64,000 bases of DNA from SIG454 sp045646365 (GTDB lineage Bacteria; Bacillota; Clostridia; Monoglobales; Monoglobaceae): assembly GCA_045646365.1 (NCBI GenBank), contig JAZRKP010000010.1, positions 1 through 64,000 of the forward strand. The letters are read 5' to 3'. Shown here piece by piece: positions 44,301 through 52,189 of the stretch (position 1 is its first letter; every line of letters starts with the position of its first letter). The position numbers and the translations under genes were made by a program. Under the pieces are notes generated by a model. That model was not told the origin of the DNA. It did no database searches and was given only the letters and a program-made list of their open reading frames with translations.

Positions 44301-45206
44301 CCTCCAAATACTGTGATTTCTCAGCACGAAGTAGAACCTTTCGGTGAGGAACTCACATTTGCAGATGGAGTAGCAACGGGTAGTGTTAAGCTCTGGAAGG
44401 GAATTTCAAGCGGTGCAATGTCAAGCTATCAGCTTAAACTCAGCAAGCTTGACGGAACAGATTACACACACGAATCACCTTACAGTGTAAGATACGGTGC
44501 AACAACAAGCTGGAACACAGCGGATAATGAAGCCGGTGTTCTTACTGCAACAATAGTTCCAAAGGAATATGTTGTTAATTTCGACCTTGATGCAAACGGC
44601 GATACTATTGGCAATATGGAAATATTTGCATCCGAAGATGGTGGATACTTTACAATACATAAGTGGAGCTACGATACTAAAATTGCAGCTAACCCTACAA
44701 GAGATGGATATGTATTCCTCGGTTGGGAAGCAGTTGAAGAAGGCACATTCAACGAAACAACTCAGTCAGTAGTAGGCAGTGTTGCAAAAGATATTACTCT
44801 TAAGGCTAAGTGGGGACAGTTCAAATGGACAACAAATACTGATTCTGGTTATTTTGAAACAGAAGAGGGCAAGAAGGCAGTAGTAAGATTCCTGTTTGAT
44901 ATTGAAACAACAAATGAATTCAGGGAGAAAATTACAGAGACAGGAATTAAATTTATTAAGTCCGGAAATATCGGTGATAAAGTAGAAGACAGCGGATTTA
45001 CCGGAGAGAATTTGACAGGTAGTGAAACAACATTCTATGGTGATATAGTTAATATTACCGAGGAGAACGCAACCATGACATATTTTGCAGTTGCATATGT
45101 GATTTGCGACGGAGAGGTATTCTGGTCATTGCCGGTTGAATGTGGACCTGATTTTAGTGATTTAATTATATATGAGAGAGGTATTGTTGATGAAAAAATA
45201 CAGTAA
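41304..45206 (+). CDS. Large secreted repeat protein
   Basis: A 1300-aa exported protein. The start at 41304 follows ATGGAGGAAT and gives the signal peptide LICAVLTLCMIFTLVQSFG followed by ITAQA. Three Listeria-Bacteroides (InlB B-type) repeats are visible: near residue 430 (YSLRYDANSGKFDGIGG), 770 (YNLTFDANGGKIQNEDT) and 1090 (YVVNFDLDANGDTIGN). Related long beta-rich segments lie between. It has no SLH, LPXTG or choline-binding anchor, so it may be released or held by another protein. The stop lies inside the start of the 55-aa peptide gene, a 17-nt overlap. Confidence 0.8.
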   Translation: MSTKFKKLICAVLTLCMIFTLVQSFGITAQASDTSVEIVSFVGKPGEKLRSSELLEARVTGYDGNISDLTYTWDNQLGTYLYVYNSSNMYNIKDTAGEVEIPGAFYLFGFELSEGENYSGKGYAWASVYGANLGYSSLKGTITVTVKDKDGNVIGTDSYKDFDSPSLQSDLAAAKYGVFEGEEINIKDMLGRSSIVHIDCEACSVGEASTENEDIVSIKKDGSDYLVKGLKSGVASISLLISKNNCKFHYKSGECKISNEIYVFKKPVTSTTTTTLTLNAIDDKCEYFIGNVQGEKIDNTVVFTDLTPDTTYEVTVRGNYHDGYAYAYVTDTTKPVYRATVNFYTDNKLADTLEHYKISGNLYLKEKNGDEYISLTKSEKGKYTADVANGIYYIYYKNGSHTRFGDYQLTIDNRNNELNIHTYSLRYDANSGKFDGIGGVYQAGDSVYVTKTVPTREGYSFLYWKDAEGNNYRPGQLLTADISKAYVLTAQWEEAVKVKVNVIINHGQDHASDDKVSFNLLKIVDGVTYPASNTVTLSAGSCEGYNYTTDTTSNVSRYIADTKVFYGEKDAEYSVSCAMSGYAVKSVTSTKDSEGNTDVEVVLNYEPNNFDLKFDVKMEESVPSYLYPAGVNIQVTYWGLDKTGNLGWHIIEQHKDGTVVPVGIDTQGKGKGSYPVWQLWSNSDNPQAQNYLSDVSQPYYYRIEVVSYILADGTIVTNSANAFKSTVNVVDGGGIPTYPDTSATEDAGAYYASSVQNGTPVATISIESYNLTFDANGGKIQNEDTLTLEKQFVIPDTIKYVPVRDGGYVFNGWYTDKECTKKAVDGSRLNGNTTLYAGWKEPLAISGEITVDGFYYIDNEKVDVLDVDRATNLVTTLQIKRNGTYNDYASADAKLNYVNDIATVTYNFDEIANSGDEYRIRVALINYETTYDNNSDKNFAESEYVAIFNQAREAKVDAKLTFKADEFVQSYKIDATRIGKDYRPSNGIIQILFQTTGSNPPNTVISQHEVEPFGEELTFADGVATGSVKLWKGISSGAMSSYQLKLSKLDGTDYTHESPYSVRYGATTSWNTADNEAGVLTATIVPKEYVVNFDLDANGDTIGNMEIFASEDGGYFTIHKWSYDTKIAANPTRDGYVFLGWEAVEEGTFNETTQSVVGSVAKDITLKAKWGQFKWTTNTDSGYFETEEGKKAVVRFLFDIETTNEFREKITETGIKFIKSGNIGDKVEDSGFTGENLTGSETTFYGDIVNITEENATMTYFAVAYVICDGEVFWSLPVECGPDFSDLIIYERGIVDEKIQ

Positions 45207-45357
45207 ACCAGATATGAATGTTGAATTATTTGAAATTGAAGATGTGATAACAACAAGTGGAGATGGAAACAAGAACGGCAGATCTCTTACAAAAATAGTT
45301 AACGGCAACGAAGGAATTGGTTATGGTTCTCAGGAAATGACAATTTTCATTGATTAG
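45190..45357 (+). CDS. 55-aa KYxKP-type peptide
   Basis: A 55-aa protein starting MKKYSKPDMNVELFEIEDVI followed by TTSGDGNKNGRS. The start at 45190 follows GAGAGG and lies inside the end of the 1300-aa gene. The basic KKYxKP beginning, an acidic stretch and a DVITTSG turn, then a Gly/Asn-rich tail without cysteine, is a pattern I associate with many small ORFs of gut Clostridia of unknown role. It resembles the 53-aa peptide at 8713. Its coupling to a giant secreted protein suggests a role connected to it. RiPP precursor is possible, but no radical-SAM or other modifying enzyme is in the window. Confidence 0.75.
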   Translation: MKKYSKPDMNVELFEIEDVITTSGDGNKNGRSLTKIVNGNEGIGYGSQEMTIFID

Positions 45358-45368
45358 GAGAAGTTCTT

Positions 45369-45821
45369 ATGAGAAAATATGTACTGTCGTTAGTGACAAT
45401 TTTGATTTTACTGTTTGTAAATGTAAATGCCGAAGCAAAAGAAGTTACGGTCAGGGTAGACAATATTGTTGTTAAATCCCCTGTTCCGGCACAGATAGTA
45501 AATGGCAGAACAATGCTTCCGATGCGCTCAATATTTGAGCGTATCGGTGCAAAGGTAACATGGATGGGGTCTGAAAAAATCATATTTGCAACAAAGGGGA
45601 GCTCCCTTATTACCATGCAAATAGATAATAATATTATGTCCGTTCAGCATATTGATAATGATGAAGTCATTAAAATAGAACTTGACGCAGCACCTTTTGC
45701 TATAAACGGGTCAACTATTGTCCCTGTCCGTGCAGTGGCTGAAAGCCTCGGTTGCAGTGTTGAATGGGATAATAAGACCTATACAGTGGATATAACGACA
45801 ACGCCAGAAGAGGGAGAATAA
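45369..45821 (+). CDS. Secreted stalk-domain protein
   Basis: A 150-aa protein with a signal peptide (YVLSLVTILILLFVNVNAEA) and one copper amine oxidase N-terminal-like stalk domain: NGRTMLPMRSIFERIGAKVT in the first lobe and NGSTIVPVRAVAESLGCSVE in the second. It is shorter than the similar protein at 14730-15329 and has no Glu/Thr tail. It follows the 55-aa peptide by 11 nt and precedes a membrane protein by 5 nt, so it is in the same operon. Confidence 0.85.
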   Translation: MRKYVLSLVTILILLFVNVNAEAKEVTVRVDNIVVKSPVPAQIVNGRTMLPMRSIFERIGAKVTWMGSEKIIFATKGSSLITMQIDNNIMSVQHIDNDEVIKIELDAAPFAINGSTIVPVRAVAESLGCSVEWDNKTYTVDITTTPEEGE

Positions 45822-45826
45822 AGTAT

Positions 45827-46294
45827 ATGAATTCGCCCGTTTTTAAAAAGAGGTTTGTTGTATACAGGCGTGTTGCAGAACTCTTACTGTCAAGCATTTT
45901 TTTGTCCTTGATAATTACATTTCTTAATATAACAGGAAGAGTTGTTAACCGAATAAGTATCTTTTTAATGATATCAGTTTTTGTGTTGGTATTCACGATT
46001 AACAACTTCAGGAATTTAAGAGAGTGTTATTGTGATATACGCGATAAAAAATTATTTTTTATACTCAATTTTTTGTCGTACGCAATCTTTGCCGGTATAA
46101 ATTTTGTGGTTTTATTTTTTGCAAACAGTGAAGTATATACATGGTTGTTTTCGATAACAAAAGGATTAAGATTTCTTTATGTTGATGTCATTTATTCCGT
46201 TTTGCTTTTTCATTTTATTCAATTACTATGTATTATCGTATCAACTATTGGTATGGAATGGGTTTTTGATGAAAATGACGAAGATGAATGGTAA
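45827..46294 (+). CDS. Hypothetical membrane protein
   Basis: A 155-aa protein with four hydrophobic segments (around 20-35, 42-58, 75-97 and 120-145) and an acidic end FDENDEDEW. The start follows AGGGAGAATAAAGTAT. It lies in the operon between the stalk-domain protein and the 42-aa ORF. I do not recognise a family. Confidence 0.65.
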   Translation: MNSPVFKKRFVVYRRVAELLLSSIFLSLIITFLNITGRVVNRISIFLMISVFVLVFTINNFRNLRECYCDIRDKKLFFILNFLSYAIFAGINFVVLFFANSEVYTWLFSITKGLRFLYVDVIYSVLLFHFIQLLCIIVSTIGMEWVFDENDEDEW

Positions 46295-46397
46295 AGAAAA
46301 TCCTGAGCCACTCGACGGGAGTGCTATTAAAAAAGAAATCAGTACGATTATTTCTCAACGAGCAAACAGAACCATGGAAACAGTAAAACATTATTAA
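46269..46397 (+). CDS. Small hydrophilic ORF (42 aa)
   Basis: Starts MKMTKMNGKENPEPLDGSAI and ends RTMETVKHY, overlapping the membrane-protein end by 26 nt. The ribosome site is weak (GAATGGG); an ATG at 46275 is an alternative. Charged composition and operon position make it plausible but unproven. Confidence 0.4.
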   Translation: MKMTKMNGKENPEPLDGSAIKKEISTIISQRANRTMETVKHY

Positions 46398-46416
46398 AGC
46401 AAGGAAGATTTTTAAT

Positions 46417-46582
46417 ATGTTAAACTCAAAAGAATTAAGAGTAAAAGCTTGGGAGTCGCTTAAAAGTAAGTATTGGATGGGGAGTTCTTTGTGTTCTGCC
46501 TCTTGGTATAGGAACATTCTTCCTTATTACCTACATAAATGCTGCAAATGCTGAATTTTATGCAGAATTAAAAAATAATTAA
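46417..46582 (+). pseudogene. DUF975-family membrane protein with internal deletion
   Basis: The start MLNSKELRVKAWESLKSKYW matches the N-terminus of DUF975 integral membrane proteins. After an internal break the frame shifts, and a different frame reads FLITYINAANAEFYAELKNN, typical of the DUF975 C-terminus (PYxxAxxAxFYxxL). A full-length member is about 200-250 aa, so most of the gene is gone. Confidence 0.7.
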
Positions 46583-46607
46583 AATTATTTAAAAGGAGAT
46601 TATCGAA

Positions 46608-46904
46608 ATGACTATTGAAAAGAAAATTAACCAGGATGCAGTAATGCTTATTGTATCAGGAAGACTTGATACACAAACAGCACCACAACTTGAAAACGAA
46701 CTTGATGAAGTTCTTGCTGATGCTAAGGAATTGATATTTGATATGACAAACCTTGAATATGTTTCATCTGCAGGACTCAGAGTAATACTGAAAGCTCAGA
46801 AAGTAATGAACACACAGGGCAGTATGAAGCTTACAGGTGTAAATGACAGCATTATGGAAGTGTTTGATATTACAGGCTTTTTAGATATTCTCACAATCGA
46901 ATAG
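46608..46904 (+). CDS. STAS-domain anti-sigma factor antagonist
   Basis: A 98-aa SpoIIAA/RsbV-type protein. DMTNLEYVSSAGLRVILKAQ holds the phosphorylatable serine (in YVSSAGLRV, about residue 57). It is full length. It lies 73 nt before the ATPase-like gene at 46978, its likely kinase/anti-sigma partner. AAAGGAG precedes the ATG. No sigma factor or PP2C phosphatase gene is nearby. Confidence 0.92.
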   Translation: MTIEKKINQDAVMLIVSGRLDTQTAPQLENELDEVLADAKELIFDMTNLEYVSSAGLRVILKAQKVMNTQGSMKLTGVNDSIMEVFDITGFLDILTIE

Positions 46905-46919
46905 AGAGAGTGATTTATA

Positions 46920-46961
46920 TGAAAAGTATTAAAATATACTTATTCTTGTTATCGCACTAAG
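46920..46961 (+). other. 13-codon ORF, possible remnant
   Basis: MKSIKIYLFLLSH begins after GAGAGTGATTTAT and ends 3 nt before the AGGAGG of the next gene. It is hydrophobic, like the first residues of a membrane protein. It could be a leader or a deletion remnant between the STAS and ATPase genes. Confidence 0.3.
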
Positions 46962-46977
46962 TTAGGAGGAAACTTAA

Positions 46978-47601
46978 TTGAAATCAAATGTTTGTAAATT
47001 AAATAAAGATTTAACCTGCCTCAAAGCAGTTCTTGACGAGGTAGAAAAAGTAACCGCATATAATGGTCTTGAAGAGAAAAAAGCATTAAGGCTTCGTCTT
47101 TTGGCGGAAGAACTTTGTGGTATGCTTCCGGGACTTGTTGAAAACTTCAGCGGAAACTTTTGGGCAGAAAATGACGGTGAGACCTATGAACTTCATGTAG
47201 AGCTTAAAGCAGAGGATATGAATATTGATTTAAGAGATGAACTTATTTCCATTTCGAAATCCGGCAAAAATGCTGCAGCAAAAGGAGTTATGGGCAAAAT
47301 CAGAGCGGTTGCAGAAACAATGCTTCTTGCGGCATTTGACCCGACTCTTCCAATCCCCGAAGGTGAGTTTTATGATGGTCACGGCTTCAATATGGGATTT
47401 GGTTATGTCGATACAACAATTTCCTGTGAAACAGGATACATATATTCGTGGTCACTTTATAACTATAAAATAGCAGTTGAAGAAAATGAAAAGGATGCGT
47501 ATGCAGAACTTGAACGCTCTATTGTTGCAAAGCTTGCCGACGATATTATCGTAGGTGTTCGCGGTAAAAATGTTGAAATTGTTGTTAAAAAAGTCTTTTG
47601 A
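46978..47601 (+). CDS. ATPase-like (SpoIIAB/RsbW-related) partner of the STAS protein
   Basis: A 207-aa protein that starts with TTG (46978) after a strong AGGAGGA site. KALRLRLLAEELCGMLPGLV near residues 38-57 resembles the N-box helix of GHKL/HATPase anti-sigma kinases. The glycine-rich nucleotide lid is poorly conserved, which leaves ATP binding uncertain. The second half (GFGYVDTTISCETGYIYSWS) is unfamiliar. The pairing with the STAS gene suggests a partner-switch control; the target is unknown. Confidence 0.6.
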   Translation: MKSNVCKLNKDLTCLKAVLDEVEKVTAYNGLEEKKALRLRLLAEELCGMLPGLVENFSGNFWAENDGETYELHVELKAEDMNIDLRDELISISKSGKNAAAKGVMGKIRAVAETMLLAAFDPTLPIPEGEFYDGHGFNMGFGYVDTTISCETGYIYSWSLYNYKIAVEENEKDAYAELERSIVAKLADDIIVGVRGKNVEIVVKKVF

Positions 47602-47684
47602 TATTGTTTACGATTTTATTAAAGGGGATAACCGCAAAGACAGATAAGCATCTGAATAAAAAAGATTTTAAAATTCTAACAATG

Positions 47685-47724
47685 AAAAAACACGATTAAC
47701 TGATTTTGTTTAATCGTGTTTTTT
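47685..47724. terminator. Bidirectional terminator before the beta-galactosidase gene
   Basis: A perfect 15-bp stem (47685-47699 with 47710-47724) with A6 and T6 at its outer ends lies between convergent genes. Confidence 0.92.
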
Positions 47725-47735
47725 ATTGTTTGTGT

Positions 47736-50591
47736 TTATCTTATGGTAAATTCAAAATGAATTTCTTTTTCGCTCAGGCGATATTTTTCAAGGAGAGCGG
47801 GTCCGCAACTTGCAGAACCAATTCCTGAATTCTTGTAGTCAATTCGGATAATTGTACTGTCTGATTTTTTAAGCTCATCCCAGTGCCTTGCATTCATAAG
47901 AGTGTGAGAACTGTAATGAGAAACATTAAATTCAAAACCGTTTTCTGCCTCAAATGTAAGTCCGTTATCCATCTCAAGAACCTTTGTTTTAATGTGATTT
48001 CCGTGTTCCTGAGGCATAATATAAGGAACATATTCACGGTCAGCATCACTCTCAAAGCGGTCAACCATTGATGCGTGATTCATATCACAGTAATTTTCGT
48101 ATGGTCCCATTCCGAAATATGAAAATTTTGAACTGTCAAAAGGAGTTTTGAACTCAAATCCAAGGCGTGGGAGCCAAATGCATTTTTCACGAATATTTCC
48201 GTTAAGACTAACACTTATTTCACCGCTTGCCGAAACAAAATATCTTGTTTCAAAATGGAAGAACGGTATTCTTGAAACCCCTGAAAGACTGCCGTTAACA
48301 GTTATTTGCCCGCTTTCAGATTTGCAGTCATAAATCATTGTAAATAACTTATCAAAGTTTTCGGCCTGCCAGGTATTATGCCAATACCACTCAGCACGAA
48401 TATTTCTCTCGTTATCCGTTGGAGCACGCATAACAGTCAGTTCAACAGGTGCAGTAAGCTGTTCCTCGCCGTTTTTAATAAGGCTTACGAATGTACCCAA
48501 ATCCTTTGAGAAAGTATATTTAAATTCATCACCAGAGAAGATAATAAAACTGTCGTTTTCCTCTGCGTTTGCAGGAGTTTTATCGTTTTCTCTCTTAACA
48601 GTTTCTGCAGGAATTTCAAGTTGTTTCTGTGCAACACAGTCACCTGTCTTGTCATAAAGATAGCAGTTGATATAAGCTCCGAGAACACATTTTTCGGGCA
48701 ACTCAACAGGGATTTTCGCCGTTTCTTTCGGCTCAACATCCAGAGTTAAAGTTTTCTCTTCAACTGTCTTGCCGTCAACTTTGATTTCATATTTAAAATC
48801 GTATTCAGACAAATTTGTAAAATCGAATCTGTTAAGTACAGAGATTTCATTTTCCGAAAGAGTGCAGTCCATATTCTGATAAACCGCTTTAACTTCAAGA
48901 GAGCCTGCCTTCAAGGTTCTGTCATGGAAAACCATTCCGTCACAACAGAAATTTAAATCGTGGGTCATTTCGCCTTCAAAGTCACCGCCGTATTTCGGAA
49001 CACCGTCAACGATAACAGTGTGGTCAACCCATTCCCAGATACAACCGCCGATGAATTTTTTGTTGGCATAAACAAGCTCCCAATAATCCATAACATCACC
49101 AGGGCCATTACCCATTGCGTGAGAATATTCACACATAAAATACGGATATTTAAATTCAGGGTCAGCCATTTTCTTTGCAATCGAGGCAATGCCTTCATAC
49201 ATTATTGAATGAATGTCGGGACGGTCTGCGATGTAACGGAGATCTATGCCAAGTTCTTCTGACCGCTCGGAAAGCCTTGATGCATCTTCACAATGAATGA
49301 GGCGGTGCGAATCATTTTCTCTTAAAAACTCCATCATAGCAAGATGATTGTCCCAGTGTCCGCTTTCGTTTCCTGTTGACCAGGAGAAAATGGAACAGTG
49401 ATTTTTGTCGCGGTTATACGCTCTCTCCATTCGTTCTACAAAGGAATCTCTCCATTCAGGCTTAGCACATAACCATTCAGAATTATCGACACAATCGTAT
49501 CCGGTTCCGCCTACAATACGGTTAACAAAGCCGTGTGATTCAAGGTCGGTTTCGAGCATAACATAAATCCCGATTTCGTCACACATTTCAAGGAATTTAG
49601 GAGTTGGAGGATAGTGAGAAGTTCTGATTGTGTTGATGTTAAGCTTTTTCATAAGCTTAAGGTCGTTTAAAATGTCTTCATCAGACATAACCCAGCCTTT
49701 TTCGGGGTGAGTATCGTGATGATTAACGCCCTTTAACTTAACTTCCGTACCATTTACCAAAAACTCATAATCCTTGCCGATTGAATATTTAACAAAACCG
49801 ACTTTCTGTGAAATTATTTCACCCTCATATTCAAAAATAAGCTCATATAAATACGGCTTTTCCGCATTCCACTTTATCGGTTTTTTGACATTGAATGATG
49901 CGGTATTTTCTGCATTTATCTTGCCGAGGAGATTTTTTTCTCTGTCATAAAGAGAAATTTCAGCCTTGCCCTCAAAATCAATATTTATAACATTTTCGTC
50001 TGTTGTAATATGTATATCTTTTATATGTCCCTTCGGTCTTGAAAGGAGGTAAACATCTCTGAAAATACCGTGAAATCTGAAAAAGTCCTGGTCCTCAAGA
50101 TAACTGCCCGAGCACCATTTGCGGACTTTGGCAACAACCGTGTTTTCACCCTCTTTAACAAATTTTGAGATATCAAATTCTGCCTGAAGATGGCTTCCCT
50201 GAGTATAGCCAACATATTCGTCATTTATGTAAAGCTCAAGACAGCTTGAAACGCCTTCAAAAACAATGTAGATATTTCTTGAAATATCAGAAATATTAAA
50301 TGTTCTCATATAAACACCCATGGGATTTTTTGCGGGAACATAAGGCGGGTCAACGGGGTGAGGGTATGCAACATTTGCATAGTTGGGATTTTCGTATCCC
50401 AAAAGCTCCCAGCAGGAGGGGACAGGGATTTCGCTCCATTCTTTTTCCAAATAAGCTTCCTCAAAGTCGCAATTATAAAATTTAAAATTCCACATTCCGT
50501 TAAGGTAAGTATGTCCGCCCTGCGGTATATAATATGAACGCTGTTTTTCACGGTTTTCGCTGATTGTATTCAGGTTTTCGTATTTTCTCAT
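47736..50591 (-). CDS. Beta-galactosidase, glycoside hydrolase family 2
   Basis: A 951-aa GH2 enzyme. Residues 1-190 are the sugar-binding jelly roll, about 190-290 an Ig-like domain, 290-600 the catalytic TIM barrel. The acid/base Glu lies in FSWSTGNESGH (about 408) and the nucleophile Glu in MCEYSHAMGNG (about 487). The rest holds DUF4981 and the beta-galactosidase small-chain domain. No signal peptide, so it is cytoplasmic and probably cleaves imported lactose or other beta-galactosides. It has its own promoter upstream. Confidence 0.95.
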   Translation of the reverse strand: MRKYENLNTISENREKQRSYYIPQGGHTYLNGMWNFKFYNCDFEEAYLEKEWSEIPVPSCWELLGYENPNYANVAYPHPVDPPYVPAKNPMGVYMRTFNISDISRNIYIVFEGVSSCLELYINDEYVGYTQGSHLQAEFDISKFVKEGENTVVAKVRKWCSGSYLEDQDFFRFHGIFRDVYLLSRPKGHIKDIHITTDENVINIDFEGKAEISLYDREKNLLGKINAENTASFNVKKPIKWNAEKPYLYELIFEYEGEIISQKVGFVKYSIGKDYEFLVNGTEVKLKGVNHHDTHPEKGWVMSDEDILNDLKLMKKLNINTIRTSHYPPTPKFLEMCDEIGIYVMLETDLESHGFVNRIVGGTGYDCVDNSEWLCAKPEWRDSFVERMERAYNRDKNHCSIFSWSTGNESGHWDNHLAMMEFLRENDSHRLIHCEDASRLSERSEELGIDLRYIADRPDIHSIMYEGIASIAKKMADPEFKYPYFMCEYSHAMGNGPGDVMDYWELVYANKKFIGGCIWEWVDHTVIVDGVPKYGGDFEGEMTHDLNFCCDGMVFHDRTLKAGSLEVKAVYQNMDCTLSENEISVLNRFDFTNLSEYDFKYEIKVDGKTVEEKTLTLDVEPKETAKIPVELPEKCVLGAYINCYLYDKTGDCVAQKQLEIPAETVKRENDKTPANAEENDSFIIFSGDEFKYTFSKDLGTFVSLIKNGEEQLTAPVELTVMRAPTDNERNIRAEWYWHNTWQAENFDKLFTMIYDCKSESGQITVNGSLSGVSRIPFFHFETRYFVSASGEISVSLNGNIREKCIWLPRLGFEFKTPFDSSKFSYFGMGPYENYCDMNHASMVDRFESDADREYVPYIMPQEHGNHIKTKVLEMDNGLTFEAENGFEFNVSHYSSHTLMNARHWDELKKSDSTIIRIDYKNSGIGSASCGPALLEKYRLSEKEIHFEFTIR

Positions 50592-50622
50592 AATCTTCCT
50601 CCTGCATATTAATCTATACTAT

Positions 50623-50652
50623 AATATACTATAAATAAAGCAGAGTTGTCAA
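50623..50652 (-). promoter_or_regulatory. Promoter of the beta-galactosidase gene
   Basis: On the minus strand TTGACA (50652-50647), 18-nt spacer, TATATT (50628-50623). No catabolite-repression site was recognised. Confidence 0.65.
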
Positions 50653-50743
50653 GAACAAACATTCTGTGAGGCAACATAATTTTCCCGTATATATTACTTG
50701 AATATTGCAATGATTTGAGTAAGAATAAGATATCGGATAGGGA

Positions 50744-50772
50744 TTGACTTTTAAAATATAAAGTGATATAAT
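50744..50772 (+). promoter_or_regulatory. Promoter of the Glu-rich membrane protein gene
   Basis: TTGACT (50744-50749), 17-nt spacer, TATAAT (50767-50772), preceded by AGTGA. Confidence 0.75.
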
Positions 50773-50812
50773 GTAAGAAAATTGTATGTATACAAATTTT
50801 GGGAGGATTATT

Positions 50813-51274
50813 ATGAATAAGAAAACACTTTCGTTAGTAGGTATGATTGTAGGTTTTGTGTTTGTGCTGGTAGGTATTTTATCTCTCAGCGGAGCATTGG
50901 GCGGAAACACTTCGTATCCTGGCAGCGCCCCATATTCTTATGACTCAGGTTACGCAACTTTTGGCGCTGATTATTATACATATACTGTAAACAACGGCGC
51001 TGAAACAGCAAGTGCAGCAAGAACAACAGCATCAAATCTTGGCGATATTGCAGACTTTCTTAAAGTATTCTGCGGATTGTTCTCAATGTGTTTTGGTGCA
51101 GTAATCGTTTGTTGCTTCGGAATTTACCGTGCAGGTTTAAAGGAAGCGGAAATAAAGGTTGCGGTTGAAGAAACTGTAGCTGAAGAGATTGTTGCGGAAG
51201 AAATTCCGGCAGAGGAAGTTGTAACTGAGGAAACAGAAGAAGTTGTTGCTGAAGAAGTGGCTTCTGAAGAATAA
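50813..51274 (+). CDS. Hypothetical membrane protein with Glu/Val-rich tail
   Basis: A 153-aa protein. The start at 50813 (MNKKTLSLVGMIVGFVFVLV) follows GGGAGGATT. Two hydrophobic segments (about 8-32 and 83-105) bracket a Tyr/Ser/Gly-rich loop. The last ~45 residues are acidic repeats of EEIVAEE type, similar in style to the tail of the stalk protein at 14730. Own promoter and terminator. No family recognised. Confidence 0.7.
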   Translation: MNKKTLSLVGMIVGFVFVLVGILSLSGALGGNTSYPGSAPYSYDSGYATFGADYYTYTVNNGAETASAARTTASNLGDIADFLKVFCGLFSMCFGAVIVCCFGIYRAGLKEAEIKVAVEETVAEEIVAEEIPAEEVVTEETEEVVAEEVASEE

Positions 51275-51279
51275 TTACT

Positions 51280-51320
51280 ATAAGACAGGTTTTGCGTTGC
51301 GGAATCTGTCTTATTTTGTG
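51280..51320 (+). terminator. Terminator
   Basis: ATAAGACAG and CTGTCTTAT pair around an 17-nt loop with partial inner pairing, then TTTG. Confidence 0.7.
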
Positions 51321-51332
51321 AGGAAAGAACGG

Positions 51333-51361
51333 TTGACTTAAATATAACAGTGTGATATAAT
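51333..51361 (+). promoter_or_regulatory. Promoter of the lipoprotein gene at 51416
   Basis: TTGACT (51333-51338), 17-nt spacer, TATAAT (51356-51361) with GTGTGA before the -10. Confidence 0.8.
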
Positions 51362-51415
51362 CAAAAATGTTTACAGGAAATTGTAAAACAATATATTTAG
51401 AGAGGTATTTATATT

Positions 51416-52039
51416 ATGAAAAAACTAATTGCTTTATTACTTACACTTGTTTGTGCAGTATCCCTTGTGGGGTGTGGCGGAAGTGAAGAAAGCGAGCTTC
51501 TTGCAACAGAGACAGCAGTAGGCTTTCTGGATGCGTTGGCGGCATTGGATGTTGAAGCTATGAGTTCATATCTTGATGATTCGGAGGCAATTCCGGAAAC
51601 TGCAAAGAATTTGAATGTTGAAAACATTCTTGCGAACTTACCTGAAGAAATGGTGGCGTATGAAGATAATTTCAAAGAAATGGCAGAAGCTATAATTGCG
51701 AAATTATCGAGTTATTCATCTTATGAAATAACAGAAGTTGCTGATAACGGCGGAGAATATGTATTTACTGCTGACTTTGTCAGTGCTGAACTTGAAGAAA
51801 ATTTCTTTGAAACAGCGCTCGGACAGGAAAATCTTATAGAAATCCTTAATGCGTTAGTTGAGAGCGGACAAATAGACGAAACAACAACTGATGACGAGGC
51901 GATGAATTTGATATTTGCTGAGATTGTTTCGATTATAAATGAGATGGAGCTTGAAACATCAGAAAGCAATAAGGAAATAACAGTTTACGAAAAAGACGGT
52001 AAATGGGTAGTAAACGCTGAAAAGAGCAATATAAAATAA
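51416..52039 (+). CDS. Lipoprotein of unknown function
   Basis: A 207-aa lipoprotein: signal MKKLIALLLTLVCAVSLVG with lipobox LVGCGG (Cys at residue 20). The mature part is acidic and helical at first (ATETAVGFLDALAALDVEAM), then ends in a beta-rich stretch EKDGKWVVNAEKSNIK that resembles DUF5105/DUF4878-type lipoproteins. It has its own promoter and terminator. Confidence 0.8.
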   Translation: MKKLIALLLTLVCAVSLVGCGGSEESELLATETAVGFLDALAALDVEAMSSYLDDSEAIPETAKNLNVENILANLPEEMVAYEDNFKEMAEAIIAKLSSYSSYEITEVADNGGEYVFTADFVSAELEENFFETALGQENLIEILNALVESGQIDETTTDDEAMNLIFAEIVSIINEMELETSESNKEITVYEKDGKWVVNAEKSNIK

Positions 52040-52048
52040 ATTGTTACT

Positions 52049-52080
52049 AAAATGGTACAGAGAAAATCTGTACCATTTTT
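52049..52080 (+). terminator. Terminator after the lipoprotein gene
   Basis: AAAATGGTACAGA, loop GAAAA, TCTGTACCATTTTTT. A perfect 13-bp stem. Confidence 0.92.
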
Positions 52081-52131
52081 TAATTGAAGAGTAATAGCAA
52101 AAGTCGATTATATTATATCAAAATGATGTGC

Positions 52132-52160
52132 TTGATTTATAAATAACCGTGTGATATACT
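52132..52160 (+). promoter_or_regulatory. Promoter of the DUF4091 gene
   Basis: TTGATT (52132-52137), 17-nt spacer, TATACT (52155-52160) with CGTGTGA before it. Confidence 0.75.
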
Positions 52161-52189
52161 ATATTTATAATTTAAAAAGGAGAAAAAAT

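Noticed and set aside
45140..45206. A wall-anchor signal at the end of the 1300-aa surface protein
   Set aside because: The C-terminus reads LIIYERGIVDEKIQ with no LPXTG, no hydrophobic helix and no SLH repeat.
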